64,000 nucleotides of DNA from Vibrio sp. SNU_ST1 (GTDB lineage Bacteria; Pseudomonadota; Gammaproteobacteria; Enterobacterales; Vibrionaceae): the NCBI RefSeq assembly GCF_030563405.1, contig NZ_CP130749.1, positions 310,001 through 374,000 on the forward strand, written 5' to 3'. Position 1 is the first letter of the stretch. Each line of letters begins with the position of its first letter. The notes beneath the pieces are model-generated. The model was not told where the DNA came from. It did no database searches and saw nothing but the letters and a program-made list of their open reading frames with translations. This document shows, in pieces, positions 44,911 through 53,712 of this stretch. The position numbers and the translations under genes are program-made.

Positions 44911-45813
44911 ATGCCGCAAGTTGATGATCTTATTCTGTTTACTCAAGTCGTTGAACACGGCTCGTTCAGTAAAGCTGCGGAGCATAATCACTCCACTAAA
45001 TCGATGATCAGCAAAAGAGTGAGTAAGCTTGAAAGTGATCTTGGTACCCAGCTGCTTTATCGCACGACTCGTAAGCTAACCTTAACCGAGGCTGGAGAGA
45101 TGCTTTACCATCGCTCTAAAGATATCTACTCAACAGCCAATGCTGCGTTCAAGTCGATAACGGGTTACAACGAATCGTTAGCGGGCCACATTCGAATGTC
45201 GGTGCCAACGATTTCTGGCGAGTTATTACTCGCTGAATCCATTTCTGAATTTTGTAATAATAATCCTGGCTTAACCGTTGATATGTCGATGGACAATCAC
45301 TTCGTTGACTTGATTGAAGATAACTATGATTTGGTGATTCGCACCGGCTATTTAGAGGATTCAAGTCTCATCGCACGTTATATATTTAGCTCTCGATGGA
45401 TGATTTGTGCGTCTCCTCAGTACCTTGAAAAACACGGTGAGCCGAAAACGCCAAAAGCCCTCCAAAGGCACAATTGCTTGGGTTACACCCATGAAACGGG
45501 TGGAACCTTTAATTGGCAATTCAAATGCAATAGTGACAATTATACCTTCAAAGTTTCGGGTAATTTTTCTTCGGATAATGCAGGTGCGCTTCGAAAAAGT
45601 GCGATTTCCGGCAATGGGCTCGCTTACTTACCGACATGTTTGATCTATCAAGATCTTCAACAAGGTAAATTGGTTGAGGTACTTTCAGAGCACACCAGTA
45701 AAGAGGTCGGAATTTACGCGGTTTACCCATACACTCGCAATCCTGCAAAACGGATCCAAGCATTGATTGAACATATCAGAGAAAGTTACTTAACGATTCA
45801 AGAGCGTTTTTAA
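44911..45813 (+). CDS. LysR-family regulator
   Basis: A 300-residue LysR regulator of the CrgA/DsdC-like type: HTH in SFSKAAEHNHSTKSMISKRV (about 19-38), effector domain with SVPTISGELLLAESI. AAGGGGC before the ATG. It lies after the lactate terminator with its own promoter region; whether it regulates the lactate genes is unknown. Confidence 0.88.
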   Translation: MPQVDDLILFTQVVEHGSFSKAAEHNHSTKSMISKRVSKLESDLGTQLLYRTTRKLTLTEAGEMLYHRSKDIYSTANAAFKSITGYNESLAGHIRMSVPTISGELLLAESISEFCNNNPGLTVDMSMDNHFVDLIEDNYDLVIRTGYLEDSSLIARYIFSSRWMICASPQYLEKHGEPKTPKALQRHNCLGYTHETGGTFNWQFKCNSDNYTFKVSGNFSSDNAGALRKSAISGNGLAYLPTCLIYQDLQQGKLVEVLSEHTSKEVGIYAVYPYTRNPAKRIQALIEHIRESYLTIQERF

Positions 45814-46089
45814 ACAGGTAAGAGCATAAACGTAGAGACTTGCCTCTCCAGCTTACTAAGCTGCTCAATTGTTGGGTGACAACTTCTAAATAGTGGAAAC
45901 CCAGCAGCCTATAGGGGGGCACATCATTCCTGATGTTGCTGAGTTTCCTGTATGGTTATGTAGCAGTTAGGACATTAATTAGCGCAATGTAAAGCGAGGA
46001 AAATGAACGCTGTAAGTAGAATCAATTGACTCTTTTTCCTATGCGTTATATCGACAAAATCGCAAATCTTATGGAATTTATTCATAGTC

Positions 46090-47313
46090 TTACATGCTAT
46101 ATATGAAGTAAATCTGAGCTTTCATTCGGATAATGATGCCGCGAATGACGTTCAAGAAATTTAAGAATGGAATTGGCTTTTCTGCATTAACCCACGCAAG
46201 TCCAACCGCACCGACTGGAATGTCATAGCCTTCAGGCTCTGATATACGTAAACGTACAAAGTGGTGCTTGTTCATCACGTTTTTGCCTGTTGTCGCGCGC
46301 ACATTCGTTTCACGAGCAAGCAAAGAGCCTTGAGATTCACCGGTCGCTTCAACAATGCCTTCTACGCGAGCATTAAATACTTTACCTGGGTAAATGGCGG
46401 TAGCAAACTCAGCTTCTTGACCTACTTTGATATTTCTAAATGCTTGATGGTTAATTCTCATCAAGACAAACTTCTCATCGCTGTACATTTTTAGTCGAGG
46501 CATAGCACCAACAAATTGACCTTCACGAGCCATAAAGTTGGTGACATAGCCATTGCTGGGTGCGTAGATCTTTGTTTGTGCCAAATCCCACTCAGATTGT
46601 GAGAGAGCGGCTTTCTTGTTTTGAAGATCTGCCTGTTTACTGGTCACGGAAATCTGTGACTTCTCAATTAGGTTTAGATTTTTCTTCGCAGTAATTTCTG
46701 ACTTCTGATATTGCGGCTCAATGATCGTGAGTTGGTTCTTGGCAACTTCAACGGCAGTTCGTTGTTGATCTAGAACGCTTTCTGTAATCGTACTCTTTAC
46801 TTTTGCATTCTGGTCGACATAGCGCTTCAACGTACGCTGTTTTAGTGTCAGGTCTTGTTTTGCTGCTGCAATTTGGCTCTGGATGATCTCAATATCTTCG
46901 AGCGAAGCTTGGTAGTTTGTGTTTGCGATATTGATGTCTTGAACCGCTGCCTTGTGAGCCATTACAGCAATCGCGAGTTGCGCTTTTGCTTTTTTAACGG
47001 CGATAACGTACGAGTCATCGTCGAGCTCGTAAATTAACTGACCCTTTTTAATTTCACTGTTTGGTGAGATGTAAAGTGTTTCAATATTACCGGTTACTCG
47101 TGTTGACCCTGGTCGTAATTGAATGTGTGGTGATTGCACAACAGAACCACCGGATAGATCCATTGGAGCCCACGTAATAAGACCAACCCATACGAATACT
47201 AGCCAGATAGAACCGCCGCCATAAGCAAACATTTTAAATGGTTTTGTCCAAGGCACTCCAACAAGACGAAGTAGATAAATAAACAAAGCCCAAACAGCTA
47301 AACCTTCTAACAT
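46090..47313 (-). CDS. HlyD-type membrane fusion protein, YiaV-like, copy 2
   Basis: A 407-residue protein, equal in length to copy 1 at 32167-33390 and with the same blocks, such as PMDLSGGSVVQSPHIQLRP, STI/TITES in the coiled coil, and the tail NVIRGIIIRMKAQIYFIYSM. By eye clearly more than half the residues agree, so the pair is a duplication. Gap of 2 bases to its DUF3302 gene. No AraC gene beside it and no clear terminator after it. Confidence 0.82.
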   Translation of the reverse strand: MLEGLAVWALFIYLLRLVGVPWTKPFKMFAYGGGSIWLVFVWVGLITWAPMDLSGGSVVQSPHIQLRPGSTRVTGNIETLYISPNSEIKKGQLIYELDDDSYVIAVKKAKAQLAIAVMAHKAAVQDINIANTNYQASLEDIEIIQSQIAAAKQDLTLKQRTLKRYVDQNAKVKSTITESVLDQQRTAVEVAKNQLTIIEPQYQKSEITAKKNLNLIEKSQISVTSKQADLQNKKAALSQSEWDLAQTKIYAPSNGYVTNFMAREGQFVGAMPRLKMYSDEKFVLMRINHQAFRNIKVGQEAEFATAIYPGKVFNARVEGIVEATGESQGSLLARETNVRATTGKNVMNKHHFVRLRISEPEGYDIPVGAVGLAWVNAEKPIPFLNFLNVIRGIIIRMKAQIYFIYSM

Positions 47314-47315
47314 CG

Positions 47316-47639
47316 TTATTCTCCTGCTTCTGTAGTTTTAGTCGGTGTGGAATCATGCCAAATATGACGAATGCGGCGTATGCTCTTTTCTGTATCGACA
47401 AAAGCAATAATGACAGCCAGCACCCAAACCCAGTGCCAGATAAAGCCTATCCAGGTGAGAATGGTGACTAACCCCATTTGGCCATGTTTCTTCTTGTCTG
47501 CGTGATGAATAGGGAGTTCATGGAACTTCCAAAATGCATATAAAGCGCCTAAAACAGTACCGACAAGTACCAGTCCTGCTACTACGTGTAAGCCAGTGTC
47601 GAATGCAGTGTCGACAAAAGGCATGCTGATTAAACTCAT
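47316..47639 (-). CDS. DUF3302 membrane protein, YiaW-like, copy 2
   Basis: A 107-residue protein with two membrane segments (TGLHVVAGLVLVGTVLGALYA; TILTWIGFIWHWVWVLAVII) closely similar to copy 1 and equal in length to E. coli YiaW. First gene of the second two-gene unit. Confidence 0.8.
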   Translation of the reverse strand: MSLISMPFVDTAFDTGLHVVAGLVLVGTVLGALYAFWKFHELPIHHADKKKHGQMGLVTILTWIGFIWHWVWVLAVIIAFVDTEKSIRRIRHIWHDSTPTKTTEAGE

Positions 47640-47874
47640 AAAGCTTCCTAAAATGGGTATTAAAAATTTGAGCTAGAGCGGGTTCACTTAAGGGGTGTGA
47701 ACGAGTAGATAAATGGTACGGAGCTACTACACAGAGTGAATCAGTAAAAATACGGGTCATGATGTTTTGTCGAGGAAAACATAATCTAGAGCGAATCTAA
47801 AAGGGGGGCATGTAGAGGGGGAGTGGAGAGTTGGAAGCTCAATACCTTCAATGAGCTACCAACACGCTTTTAAA

Positions 47875-48702
47875 CTACACTGAAGTACGTTTTATTAGCT
47901 TAGAAAATAGAGAGCCTAGAGCCTTTTCACCGATGACCTTTTGCACAACAGTCATGAGCTTTGCATCTAACGTCGTTTGATAACTCAGTTTAGGCTTAGT
48001 ATCAAATCCAGCTTTTAGCATGTGGTTTACGGTTGATTCTGGCGTTGCCCCTTTTCTATACGCGTCGTGTAAGAACTGATGAGATTTGTCGACGATTACT
48101 TTATAAGACGAAAGCTGATTAGTTTCTTTCATATCCTGCAGTTGAATAGCATCAAGCTCAGTTTGTACGCAACCTGGTTCGATCGTTGAAATTTGAATGT
48201 TAAAGTCAGAAATCTCTTGAGATAACCCTTTTGCCATACCGTTTAGAGCATGCTTTGTCGCGGAGTACCAAGAGTTCATGCTGGTAGAGACACGCGCTGC
48301 AATGGAGGTAGTAAAAATGATACGACCTTGGTTTCGTTCTCGCATGTGAGGCAATACCGCTCGTACCACACGCGCAGCTCCGTAGACATTAGTGTCGAAT
48401 AGAGCGTGTACTTTTTCTATCGGGGTTTCTTCAACAGGCCCGGCAATTGGGTAGCCAGCGTTGGAGTAAACAATATCAATATGACCGACTTCTTCAATCA
48501 TCTTGGCAACGGCTGTATTGACCTGTTCTTCATCTCTAACATCAATTTTTAGAATCGTGGCGCCTAATACTTTTAGATCGAGCATATTATCAAAGCGTCT
48601 TGCTCCGCAGTAAACGGTGTGGCCTTCCTTTAGAAGTTTAATCACCAGATCTTTACCAATGCCAGAGGAAGCACCAGTGACCAATATATTTTTGACGAAC
48701 AT
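47875..48702 (-). CDS. Short-chain dehydrogenase/reductase
   Basis: A 275-residue classical SDR: cofactor motif TGASSGIG (about 7-14), NAGYPIAG, catalytic YSATKHAL (Tyr-x-x-x-Lys). The Arg residues after the second strand (CGARR) suggest NADP preference. GGAG nine bases upstream supports ATG 48702 over TTG 48708. Substrate unknown. Confidence 0.9.
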   Translation of the reverse strand: MFVKNILVTGASSGIGKDLVIKLLKEGHTVYCGARRFDNMLDLKVLGATILKIDVRDEEQVNTAVAKMIEEVGHIDIVYSNAGYPIAGPVEETPIEKVHALFDTNVYGAARVVRAVLPHMRERNQGRIIFTTSIAARVSTSMNSWYSATKHALNGMAKGLSQEISDFNIQISTIEPGCVQTELDAIQLQDMKETNQLSSYKVIVDKSHQFLHDAYRKGATPESTVNHMLKAGFDTKPKLSYQTTLDAKLMTVVQKVIGEKALGSLFSKLIKRTSV

Positions 48703-48878
48703 AGACAAACTCCAGACAAATAATCAAGAAGCAAACCAGAACGAAATAATACATGTGGATACTTGATGGCTTTTATAAATTAGCGAGCCAATAGCGATAG
48801 ACATATATTGAAGAGGTTGGTTTGCTGATGTACTAAATTAAATCCTGTCGTTGAAGTTGTAAGCAGTAGTATTACGGC

Positions 48879-48906
48879 AATAATGCATACAATGGTATGC
48901 ATTATT
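48879..48906. promoter_or_regulatory. Perfect 28-bp inverted repeat, operator candidate
   Basis: AATAATGCATAC-AATG-GTATGCATTATT. Twelve perfect pairs without a T run on either side. It lies 177 bases before the SDR start and just after the LuxR-type gene. Confidence 0.6.
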
Positions 48907-48934
48907 TTCAAAAAATAGGGGTAAAGCGTATGCG

Positions 48935-48952
48935 TTTTTTTTTGGGGGGGGG
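48935..48952. repeat. T9G9 homopolymer junction
   Basis: Nine T then nine G directly after the stop codon of the LuxR-type gene. Such tracts are prone to slippage and to sequencing error. Confidence 0.85.
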
Positions 48953-49732
48953 TTATTGATCAATTCCAAGCCCGTTGCGCAGTGCGAACTGGATAAGCTC
49001 AGTATTGTTTTCAAGTTCCAGTATATCGATCATTCGGTACTTGTGTGATTCAATGGTTCGAGGACTTAAAAACAACTTTTCAGCACATTGCTTTGCCGTA
49101 AAGCCTTGAGCAAGTAGAGTCAGAACTGAGCACTGTTTAGGCGATAACAAAAGAAGCTTCTCACCTTCATTGGCATTGGTTGTCTGATCTTGTTTTAAAT
49201 TTCGAGACATTGTCGAATGTTGCCAATAACAAAGCCAAATATCGCAAATAAGCTTAAGACGTTTCATATCTTGGTCTGATAGAGGCTCTAACGTACTGTT
49301 GAATCGAGAAAATGATAGAGCGCCCCAATCCTGACCAAACAGTTTGAGCGGGATGATACCATGCCAACGCCCACCTTCCGTATACAGTGTTCTGAGGACC
49401 GATATCTTGTGGTCACTCATCTCTTGTTCGCTAAATGTCAGCCAACGTTTTTTGGTTCTGAGCTGTTTTAGATAGTCTAGGTAGTTGCCACTGATAAAAC
49501 TTTGAGGGTTGAGCTCAGGCACTCCATCACGAGCGATAGTGACTGTTTTCCCATCGTTAAGCATAATCATTGAGTTGGGAAACAGCGTCACTCGGTCTAT
49601 TCCAAACCAATCTAATACTGTGTGCGCGATTTTTTGCCAGGTAGCATCAAAGTCTTTTGGCAGAGAGCCAATCAATGCGTTGGACTGTTCTGTCACCAGA
49701 TCTTCGAAAGACATTTCAGCAGTATTTTTCAT
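48953..49732 (-). CDS. LuxR-type regulator with GAF-like N-terminal domain
   Basis: A 259-residue regulator. The N-terminal 160 residues look like a GAF sensory domain (WFGIDRVTLFPNS, GIIPLKLFGQDWGALSFSR); the C-terminal domain is a GerE/LuxR helix-turn-helix (LLLLSPKQCSVLTLLAQGFT, LFLSPRTIESHKYRM). It has no autoinducer-binding signature. Divergent from the sulfatase gene with 218 bases between, so it is the best candidate regulator of the sulfatase regulon. Confidence 0.85.
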   Translation of the reverse strand: MKNTAEMSFEDLVTEQSNALIGSLPKDFDATWQKIAHTVLDWFGIDRVTLFPNSMIMLNDGKTVTIARDGVPELNPQSFISGNYLDYLKQLRTKKRWLTFSEQEMSDHKISVLRTLYTEGGRWHGIIPLKLFGQDWGALSFSRFNSTLEPLSDQDMKRLKLICDIWLCYWQHSTMSRNLKQDQTTNANEGEKLLLLSPKQCSVLTLLAQGFTAKQCAEKLFLSPRTIESHKYRMIDILELENNTELIQFALRNGLGIDQ

Positions 49733-49862
49733 CGTACAGAATCAACCTTATCAACAATAATCACTATGAGTAAGCTAGCTTTTTATTATGCTATAAGTCA
49801 AATATTTGCCTATATAATGGATGAATATCGCCTACTTAGATATCTCACTATTCTTTAAATCA

Positions 49863-49879
49863 GTAATACTACTGATTAC
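49863..49879. promoter_or_regulatory. 17-bp dyad, sulfatase copy
   Basis: GTAAT-ACTACTG-ATTAC, 72 bases before the sulfatase ATG. It also forms part of a larger perfect inverted repeat AATCAGTA-ATAC-TACTGATT (49858-49877). The near-identical copy lies before the maturase gene at 51737. Confidence 0.65.
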
Positions 49880-49950
49880 CCAATTTCATGTTTCTTAAAT
49901 AATAGCTCACGAAAAGAAATTACTTTTAAAATTACAAAAGGTCTTGAGCT

Positions 49951-51531
49951 ATGTTCAAAAAGAAAACCTTCCTACAACTTGCGATGGGTGCAGCACTTGC
50001 ATCTACTGCAATGGCAAGTTACGCGACGACGGATACAAGCCGCCCTAACATCCTAGCTATCTGGGGGGATGACATTGGTATCGATAATATTTCAGCATAC
50101 ACACGAGGCCAAGCGGGTCACTGGACTCCAAATATTGATCGTATTGCAAATGAAGGCGTGCTATTTACTGACTTTTATGGTGACCAATCTTGTACTGCTG
50201 GCCGTTCTTCTTTCATTACTGGTCAACACCCTATTCGTACTGGTTTAACCAAAGTCGGCATGCCAGGTGCTAAGCAAGGCATGAAACCTGAAGATCCATC
50301 ACTTGCGACCATGCTTAAAGAAAAAGGTTACACGACAGGTCAATTTGGTAAGAACCATCTTGGTGACTTAGACTCACAATTGCCGACTGAACATGGTTTT
50401 GATGAGTTCTTTGGTAACTTATATCACTTGAATGCAGAGGAAGAGCCTGAGCATCCAGATTATCCGCAAGCGCCAGGCTTTAAGAAAAAATTTGGCCCAC
50501 GCGGCGTAATTCACTCATACGCGGATGGCCGTATTGAAGATACGGGGGCACTAACCATCAAGCGTATGGAGACCGTGGATGAAGAAACGTTGGAAGCAGC
50601 GCTAGACTTTATCGACCGTGCACACAAAGAGCAAAAGCCATTCTTCTTGTGGTACAACTCAACGCGTATGCACATATGGACTCACTTAAAAGAAGAGTCT
50701 AAGGGGATCTCGAAGCGTGGTGGTCTATACGGTGATGGTATGGTCGAGCACGATAATATGGTCGGCCAACTGCTTGATAAATTAGATGAACTTAAAATTG
50801 CAGACAACACCATTGTTTCTTACACCACGGATAACGGTGTAGAGAAATGGGGTTGGCCTGATGGTGGTACATCCCGTTTCTACGGTGAGAAAAACTCGAC
50901 GTGGGAAGGTGGTTTCCGTGTTCCAGCTATGATGCGTTGGCCAAACAAGATTCCTGAGGGAAGTGTGGCAAATGAAATTGCATCTCACCTAGACTGGGCA
51001 CCGACTTTCGTTGCAGCTGCGGGTGAGCCTGAGCTTGTTGAAAAGCTTAAGAAAGGCACCAAGTTAAACGGTAAGGAATACAAGGTGCATCTGGATGGGT
51101 ATAACCTGATGCCTGCACTGAAAGAAGGTAAGAACACAACCGCTGACAATAACCCTAACTGGCCGCGTAAGAACTTTATCTATGCGACAGATAACGGTGA
51201 TATTTCAGCAATTCGTTTCGGCGATTGGAAAGTAATGTACACGGTGAATAATTGTCATGGTATTGAAACTTGGACATGTTCTTTTGAAGAGCTGCGTTTC
51301 CCATACATTTTCAACTTACGTCAAGACCCATACGAATCGGCACTGCATGAAAGTACAGGTTATCAAAACTGGCGTGTAGAACATCTGCCGTACATGTACA
51401 TGGGTGCTGCTCAAACGTTCCAATTCTTACAAACGTTCCAAGAGTTCCCTCCTCGTCAAGTACCGGGTTCGTTCTCAATAGACAAGATAGTTGAGAAGAT
51501 GAATATTTGGCAGCGAGCTCAATATCAATAG
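49951..51531 (+). CDS. Periplasmic Cys-type sulfatase
   Basis: A 526-residue arylsulfatase-family enzyme. A signal peptide (MFKKKTFLQLAMGAALASTA) is followed by RPNILAIWGDDIG with the metal-binding aspartates D40/D41, and by Cys81 in QSCTAGRSSFITGQHP, the CxAxR site converted to formylglycine. Further active-site parts are GKNHLGD and TTDNGVEKWGWPDGG. The Cys type demands a maturase, and an anSME gene lies 328 bases downstream. Substrate unknown. Ends at a terminator. Confidence 0.92.
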   Translation: MFKKKTFLQLAMGAALASTAMASYATTDTSRPNILAIWGDDIGIDNISAYTRGQAGHWTPNIDRIANEGVLFTDFYGDQSCTAGRSSFITGQHPIRTGLTKVGMPGAKQGMKPEDPSLATMLKEKGYTTGQFGKNHLGDLDSQLPTEHGFDEFFGNLYHLNAEEEPEHPDYPQAPGFKKKFGPRGVIHSYADGRIEDTGALTIKRMETVDEETLEAALDFIDRAHKEQKPFFLWYNSTRMHIWTHLKEESKGISKRGGLYGDGMVEHDNMVGQLLDKLDELKIADNTIVSYTTDNGVEKWGWPDGGTSRFYGEKNSTWEGGFRVPAMMRWPNKIPEGSVANEIASHLDWAPTFVAAAGEPELVEKLKKGTKLNGKEYKVHLDGYNLMPALKEGKNTTADNNPNWPRKNFIYATDNGDISAIRFGDWKVMYTVNNCHGIETWTCSFEELRFPYIFNLRQDPYESALHESTGYQNWRVEHLPYMYMGAAQTFQFLQTFQEFPPRQVPGSFSIDKIVEKMNIWQRAQYQ

Positions 51532-51630
51532 TATTGAGTAACAAGCTAATAATATTGAGTAATAAACTCATATTACAGAGTAAATTGGCGAGTCAAACCA
51601 GCCCCCGCTGAAAAACTGATGAGCTACCCC

Positions 51631-51659
51631 AAAGAGCGATCCTTGTGATCGCTCTTTTT
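51631..51659 (+). terminator. Terminator of the sulfatase gene
   Basis: Perfect 11-bp stem AAAGAGCGATC/GATCGCTCTTT with a 5-base loop and T5. Confidence 0.9.
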
Positions 51660-51736
51660 GTTTTCGCTTTTTTTGATTTCAAGAGCTCTTTTGTTTGCAG
51701 CCACTCTTTGGTTCCCATGAACAATGAATAGAATCC

Positions 51737-51753
51737 GTAATTCTACTGATTAC
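51737..51753. promoter_or_regulatory. 17-bp dyad, maturase-operon copy
   Basis: GTAAT-TCTACTG-ATTAC, 16 of 17 bases identical to the sulfatase copy, 106 bases before the maturase ATG. Confidence 0.65.
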
Positions 51754-51858
51754 GCCTGACAAGTGCTGCTGAATAATGGTCATAGATAACCGTTACAGGT
51801 CTTCATCTTAGGGAAATAACTGCACAGTGAATGTGAGTGAACGAGAAGAGGAATAACA

Positions 51859-53160
51859 ATGACCCAATCAGCTCAACACAACACCATTATGTTGCCCAAA
51901 GCAGCCCCCGCGCAACGAATGAACATTATGACTAAGCCCATTGGCTCGGCGTGTAATATTGATTGCACGTACTGTTACTACCTAAGTAAAGAAGAATTGT
52001 TAGGCCATGAGCGTGGTTGCGCGACTCATATGAGCGAAGAGATGCTCGACACCTATATTAAAGCCTATATTGAGCAGCAAAATTTCCCTGAGATTATTTT
52101 CCATTGGCAAGGCGGAGAACCGACGTTATTAGGCGTGAACTTCTTTCGTGATGTAGTCCGCTTGCAAAAGAAATACTGCCCAAAAGGCGTGAAAATCGAG
52201 AACAACCTGCAGACTAATGGGACGTTACTTAATGATGATTGGGGCAAGTTCTTAAGTAAAAACAATTTCATGATTGGCTTAAGCATTGATGGACCTGAAA
52301 TGATCCACAATGCTTATCGTACCAACAGATCGGGACGAGGCACGTTTAAACAAACCATGAGAGGTGTCGACATTCTTCATAAACACAAGGTCAACTTTGC
52401 GACGTTGACTTGTGTAAACAACCTTACGGGTTCAAATCCACTCGAAGTATACCGCTTTCTACGTGATGAAATTCGCTCACCACAGATGCAGTTCATCCCT
52501 ATCGTTGAACCGAAATCATTCCGAGAGACAGCACCGCAGAAGTGGTCAGAAGAGGAGATTCTTTTCCAAGGGATGCCTGAAACTGAGCCTAGTCATCCAA
52601 ATTCAATTGTAGAGTCTTGGTGTGTTTCTGCTCATCAATGGGGTGACTTCCTGTGCTCCATTTTTGATGAGTGGTTAGAGAATGACATCGGTAACGTGAA
52701 TGTACCGTACTTTGAATCTTGTGTTGAAACCTGGATGGGGCGAGTGAACCCACTTTGCACGCTTGCTCCTATGTGTGGAAAGGGCTTAGCCATTGAACAT
52801 AACGGTGATGTTTTTGCTTGTGACCATTACGTTTACCCCGATTACAAACTCGGCAATATCAAGGATGCCAAACTCGAAGATCTACAGTTTTCACAAGGCC
52901 AAGAAGAGTTTGGCCGAGCAAAAGAATCAACGTTACCTAAACAGTGCCGCGAGTGTACTTATCAGTTTGCCTGTTTTGGTGAGTGCCCAAAAAATCGCTT
53001 TATCAAAACCCTCGATGGTGAAACTGGGCTGAACTATTTGTGCGCAGGCTGGAAACAATTCTTCTCACATATTGATCCTTATATCTCAATGGTTGTTGCG
53101 ACGATGGGCTACCCAGTGAACAAAGGCATTAATAGCGATGCAATGAAGATCAAATTTTAA
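51859..53160 (+). CDS. Anaerobic sulfatase-maturating enzyme (radical SAM/SPASM)
   Basis: A 433-residue radical-SAM enzyme that oxidises the active-site Cys of sulfatases to formylglycine without oxygen. The SAM cluster is C32-x3-C36-x2-C39 in ACNIDCTYCYYL; the SPASM domain is CTLAPMCGKGLAIEHNGDVFACD with CRECTYQFACFGECPKNRF. Length and motifs match AslB/AtsB/ChuR. First gene of the operon that runs into the MoxR/Bat cluster. Confidence 0.93.
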   Translation: MTQSAQHNTIMLPKAAPAQRMNIMTKPIGSACNIDCTYCYYLSKEELLGHERGCATHMSEEMLDTYIKAYIEQQNFPEIIFHWQGGEPTLLGVNFFRDVVRLQKKYCPKGVKIENNLQTNGTLLNDDWGKFLSKNNFMIGLSIDGPEMIHNAYRTNRSGRGTFKQTMRGVDILHKHKVNFATLTCVNNLTGSNPLEVYRFLRDEIRSPQMQFIPIVEPKSFRETAPQKWSEEEILFQGMPETEPSHPNSIVESWCVSAHQWGDFLCSIFDEWLENDIGNVNVPYFESCVETWMGRVNPLCTLAPMCGKGLAIEHNGDVFACDHYVYPDYKLGNIKDAKLEDLQFSQGQEEFGRAKESTLPKQCRECTYQFACFGECPKNRFIKTLDGETGLNYLCAGWKQFFSHIDPYISMVVATMGYPVNKGINSDAMKIKF

Positions 53161-53175
53161 TAGAGGCGTTATCTG

Positions 53176-53712
53176 ATGAAACTCAAAACTGTTGTGCTGC
53201 TTTTTTCTGCACTGATTAGCCAAACTGTTACCGCTCAGGTTGAAGAGGTTTCACCGACAGATACTCGATTTAATCAAGCATCGGTAAAAGCGGTGATTGA
53301 TATGGCTTTTCATACCCAAAGTGAACGGTATACTGAATTTGCTACGCTTTTTAACTTGTGTCAAAAGCTGCCTGATAATCAACAATGCGGCGAGAAATAC
53401 GAGAAGAAACGCTCAAACTACGAGTTAGCTAAAGCGAATTACAATGTGCTTTTGATGGCCAACGAACCTCAATGGAGCACCTTAAGGATGCCTCCTGCTA
53501 ACTATGAAGAGTTGGTCTCTGGCTTAAAAACGTTGGGTTACTTAAGCGATGAGCAAGAAAAGGTCGAGCAAGCTCAAACACTTGAAGGGCTAAACCAATG
53601 GCTTGAATTTCATAATTTCGCGAAAACGGATGAGATTTACTTTATGCATGCGCTGTTGGTGAGGGCTGAAGAGTTATCGAAACAATTGTCTGTAGAGCGT
53701 CACCCAATATGA
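53176..53712 (+). CDS. Secreted protein of unknown function in the sulfatase-Bat operon
   Basis: A 178-residue protein with a signal peptide (MKLKTVVLLFSALISQTVTA). The mature part is predicted helical, with two cysteines eight residues apart in LCQKLPDNQQCGEK. No known family. Its stop overlaps the next gene's start (ATGA), which ties it to the operon. Confidence 0.65.
   Translation: MKLKTVVLLFSALISQTVTAQVEEVSPTDTRFNQASVKAVIDMAFHTQSERYTEFATLFNLCQKLPDNQQCGEKYEKKRSNYELAKANYNVLLMANEPQWSTLRMPPANYEELVSGLKTLGYLSDEQEKVEQAQTLEGLNQWLEFHNFAKTDEIYFMHALLVRAEELSKQLSVERHPI

Larger units (their letters stand above)
51532..51858. other. Gap between sulfatase and maturase genes
   Basis: Holds the repeat TATTGAGTAA twice (about 51533 and 51554), the sulfatase terminator, the second 17-bp dyad, and an AGAGGAA ribosome binding site for the maturase. 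No gene. Confidence 0.6.
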
